Shown here piece by piece: positions 5,324 to 7,144 of a stretch of 7,144 nt of DNA (the stretch's first letter is position 1; each line of letters begins with the position of its first letter). The translations under genes were made by a program, and so were the position numbers. The notes beneath the pieces were generated by a model. That model worked only from the letters and a program-made list of their open reading frames with translations, was not told where the DNA came from and did no database searches. Origin of the DNA: Pseudomonadota bacterium (GTDB lineage: Bacteria; Pseudomonadota; Alphaproteobacteria; Rhizobiales; Beijerinckiaceae). The DNA is taken from the NCBI GenBank assembly GCA_023452965.1, contig JAEXUU010000105.1, positions 1 through 7,144 on the forward strand, given 5' to 3'.

Positions 5324-5364
5324 AAAGAAAAAGGACGCGGCCGGCCTTTCGGGCGGTCGCGTCC
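5324..5364 (-). terminator. Rho-independent terminator after the transporter gene
   Basis: Arms at 5333-5346 and 5351-5364 pair over 14 positions with one G-T wobble and one mismatch, closed on the minus strand by a GAAA tetraloop. The minus-strand hairpin is followed directly by TTTTTCTTT (5332-5324). This is a textbook intrinsic terminator, about 49 bases after the transporter stop. It separates the pcaD-transporter unit from the catB operon. Confidence 0.88.
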
Positions 5365-5412
5365 GTGATCTTTGTCGCTGCGGCGTCTATGCCGCGCGCA
5401 GCGGTGCGGCGC

Positions 5413-6783
5413 TTATCGCGAGGCCGTGGCCGTGGCGGCCGGCGCGGAAGCTGTCGCGGTGGCGCCAGCGGTGCTGCGCACCGTGAGCGTCGCCAGCGCC
5501 GCGATCACCAGCGGAATCGCCAGGGTCATGAAGTAGCCCGACGGCCCGGCGGTCGAAAGCAGCGTCCCGCCGATCGCCGAGCCGACGATGGCACCCGAGC
5601 GACCGACGCCGATGCCCCAGCCGGTCGCCGTGGCGCGCAGCTGTGTCGGATAGGTGTTCGAGATCAGGTAGTTCAGCACGAGCTGCTGGCCGCCGATGCC
5701 GAAGCCGGCGAGCGCGATCAGGGCGAAGACCACCGGCCAGCGGTCGCCCGCGAAACCGAGCCCGAGCGCGACCGCGATTCCGACGGCGAACATGCCGATG
5801 AGGAGCTTGCGCGGGTCGACCTTCGGCAGGAAGGACGAAAGCGGCAGGGCCATGGTGATGAAGGCGGCGTTGACGACGACGGTGCCATAGGCGGCCTGGG
5901 CCTTTTCCAGGCCGAGGGTGGTCAGCGCGGTCGGCAGCCACTGCAGCAGCAGGAACCAGGCGATCCAGTTGAACAGATAGATCGCCGAGATCGCGATGGT
6001 GACATTGCGATAGCCGGATTCGAACAGGCCGGCGATCGACCCGCCATTCGACACCTTGCCGGCGCTGACGAGCCGCACATGGTCGGGGATCGCCTGGCCG
6101 GTCATCTGGCGGAGCAGGCGGCGGGCCTCGTCCTGGCCGTCATTCTGCATGCGCGAGACGAGATAGGCGGGGGATTCAGGCAGCAGGAAATAGGTCACGA
6201 CCATCAGCGCGAGCGGCAGGATGCCGCCGATCAGGAAGATGCCGCGCCAGCCCATGACGGGCAGCCAGCTCGCCGCGATCAAACCGCCGAGCATGGCGCC
6301 GGCAGGCAGGCCGAGCAGCACGCCGGTGATCATCATGCCGCGCTTCGAGGCGGGGCTGTACTCGCCGGTCAGCGCCAGCAGCGAAGGCGTCGCTCCGCCC
6401 ATTCCGAGGCCGATCAGGAAGCGCAGCACGATGATCTGCGTCGGCGAGGTGGCGTAGGCGCCCATCAGCGAGAACACGCCGAACAGGAAGATCGCGATCA
6501 GGATCGCCTTGCGACGGCCATAGCGGTCGCCGAAGCTGCCGAGGCCGATCGCGCCGAGCGTCATGCCGATGGTGCTGGCGGTGATGACCCAGGTCATGTC
6601 GGACGGCTTCATGCCGAAATCCTGCGCGATCGCAGGTCCGATGAAGGCGATCGACTGGGTATCGAAGCCGTCGAGCAGGGCGATGATGAAGCAGAGGCCG
6701 ACGACCGCCCAGCGGCGGCCGGTCATCGTGCCTTCGTCGATGATGGTCTTGATATCTCGCGTGCTGGCGGGTGGGCTGGACAT
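5413..6783 (-). CDS. MFS transporter, aromatic acid:H+ symporter (AAHS) type
   Basis: A 456-residue inner-membrane protein of the major facilitator superfamily, expected to have 12 transmembrane helices. It resembles the aromatic acid:H+ symporters PcaK, BenK and MucK. The first helix ends with DGFD (38-41), a signature of AAHS proteins. The loop 2-3 motif reads GSFGDRYGRRK (82-92). RFLIGLGMGGATPS (121-134) followed by EYSP and RG (to 149) is the usual helix 4-5 region, and LPESPAYL (201-208) ends the first half. The second half holds the NYLISNTYPTQLRATATGWG block (371-390). The last 18 residues are an unusual Ala/Thr-rich tail, probably disordered. The ATG is 9 bases after the pcaD stop, with GAGGAG overlapping that stop, so the two genes are coupled. 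The substrate is likely benzoate, a hydroxybenzoate, protocatechuate or muconate; sequence reading alone cannot decide. Confidence 0.9.
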   Translation of the reverse strand: MSSPPASTRDIKTIIDEGTMTGRRWAVVGLCFIIALLDGFDTQSIAFIGPAIAQDFGMKPSDMTWVITASTIGMTLGAIGLGSFGDRYGRRKAILIAIFLFGVFSLMGAYATSPTQIIVLRFLIGLGMGGATPSLLALTGEYSPASKRGMMITGVLLGLPAGAMLGGLIAASWLPVMGWRGIFLIGGILPLALMVVTYFLLPESPAYLVSRMQNDGQDEARRLLRQMTGQAIPDHVRLVSAGKVSNGGSIAGLFESGYRNVTIAISAIYLFNWIAWFLLLQWLPTALTTLGLEKAQAAYGTVVVNAAFITMALPLSSFLPKVDPRKLLIGMFAVGIAVALGLGFAGDRWPVVFALIALAGFGIGGQQLVLNYLISNTYPTQLRATATGWGIGVGRSGAIVGSAIGGTLLSTAGPSGYFMTLAIPLVIAALATLTVRSTAGATATASAPAATATASR

Positions 6784-6792
6784 GGGCGCTCC

Positions 6793-7144
6793 TCAGGATT
6801 GTGGTTCTTGATGGAATGATGCGGTGAGATCGCGGCGCAGCTCGGCGACAACGCGCTCGGGCTGCTCGACGGCGAGCAGATGCGCGGCGGGCGAGAGCAC
6901 GACGAGGCGGGAGCCGGCGATGCCGGTGCGCAGGGCCTGCGCCATCTCGACGGGCGTCGCCGGATCCTCGCGGCCGGCGATCACGGTCGTCGGAGTGTCG
7001 ATCCGGTGCAGCAGCGGGCGCAGATCCATGCGGCCGATCGCCTCGCAGCAGGCCGCGTAGCCGTCACGGTCGATCGTCCGGAACTCTTCGGCCACCTTGC
7101 CGGCGAGCTCGGGATGGCTGTTCTGGAAACCTGTGGTGAACCAG
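6793..7144 (-). CDS. pcaD: 3-oxoadipate enol-lactonase, C-terminal part, cut by window edge
   Basis: The last 116 residues of an alpha/beta-hydrolase; the reading frame is open to the window edge, so the N-terminal part with the nucleophile serine is missing. The fragment starts WFTTGFQNSHPE and carries GYAACCEAIGRMDLRP, a block typical of PcaD. These are followed by VIAGREDPATP, with the presumed catalytic Asp, and AAHLLAVEQPE, with the presumed catalytic His. PcaD hydrolyses 3-oxoadipate enol-lactone, the CatC product, to 3-oxoadipate, so it is the enzyme missing from the catBCA operon downstream. A GTG at 7095 is internal to the gene and not a true start. It is followed after 9 bases by the transporter gene. 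Other lactone or ester hydrolases of the fold are possible, but the motifs and neighbours favour PcaD. Confidence 0.9.
   Translation of the reverse strand, partial: WFTTGFQNSHPELAGKVAEEFRTIDRDGYAACCEAIGRMDLRPLLHRIDTPTTVIAGREDPATPVEMAQALRTGIAGSRLVVLSPAAHLLAVEQPERVVAELRRDLTASFHQEPQS

Noticed and set aside
4025..5368. A 447-codon plus-strand open frame opposite catB and its upstream region
   Set aside because: Antisense to a fully recognisable CatB. The product has charged low-complexity composition and no motifs, and the frame runs through the operator and terminator region.
5365..6819. A 484-codon plus-strand open frame opposite the transporter gene
   Set aside because: Its translation is rich in Arg, Asp, Gln and Gly with no family resemblance, and it is antisense to a clear MFS gene. 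It is a shadow of high-GC codon use.
1..7144. A chlorocatechol degradation cluster, mobile element or CRISPR locus
   Set aside because: catC is present, CatB keeps muconate-type residues, and no dienelactone hydrolase, transposase, terminal inverted repeats or spaced direct repeats were seen.

Overview
This is a GC-rich stretch of bacterial chromosome in which every gene I can support lies on the minus strand and is tightly packed. It encodes the catechol branch of the beta-ketoadipate pathway (aromatic acid breakdown). The protein style, high GC and compact operons suggest an alphaproteobacterium, possibly Hyphomicrobiales. That placement is inference only; no rRNA or other taxonomic marker is present.

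In transcription order (high to low coordinates): (1) The 3' part of a 3-oxoadipate enol-lactonase gene (pcaD, 6793-7144, cut by the window edge) is followed 9 bases later by an aromatic-acid-type MFS transporter (5413-6783). A strong rho-independent terminator (5324-5364) closes this unit. (2) A control region of about 155 bases (5168-5323) holds three GGGTRTA half-sites spaced one helical turn apart, including a perfect ATAC-N7-GTAT dyad, a second 16-bp palindrome and a weak candidate promoter. (3) A second operon then runs catB (muconate cycloisomerase), catC (muconolactone isomerase), catA (catechol 1,2-dioxygenase), benD (benzoate-diol dehydrogenase), a beta-keto acid cleavage enzyme (BKACE/DUF849) and both subunits of a 3-oxoacid CoA-transferase. 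The second subunit is cut by the left window edge.

Together the genes carry benzoate cis-diol to catechol (BenD), cis,cis-muconate (CatA), muconolactone (CatB), 3-oxoadipate enol-lactone (CatC) and 3-oxoadipate (PcaD), with the transporter probably importing an aromatic acid. The last step is the interesting one. The usual route is CoA activation of 3-oxoadipate followed by PcaF thiolysis. Here a BKACE lies inside the operon between benD and the CoA-transferase. Its family chemistry would split 3-oxoadipate with acetyl-CoA into succinyl-CoA and acetoacetate, exactly the substrate pair of a succinyl-CoA:3-oxoacid CoA-transferase. The window may therefore encode an alternative lower beta-ketoadipate route. 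No thiolase, benABC dioxygenase or regulator gene is visible; any of these may lie outside the window.

No stretch over 300 bases lacks a gene. The longest gene-free interval is 5168-5412, described above. I saw no tRNA, rRNA, CRISPR array, insertion sequence or phage feature.
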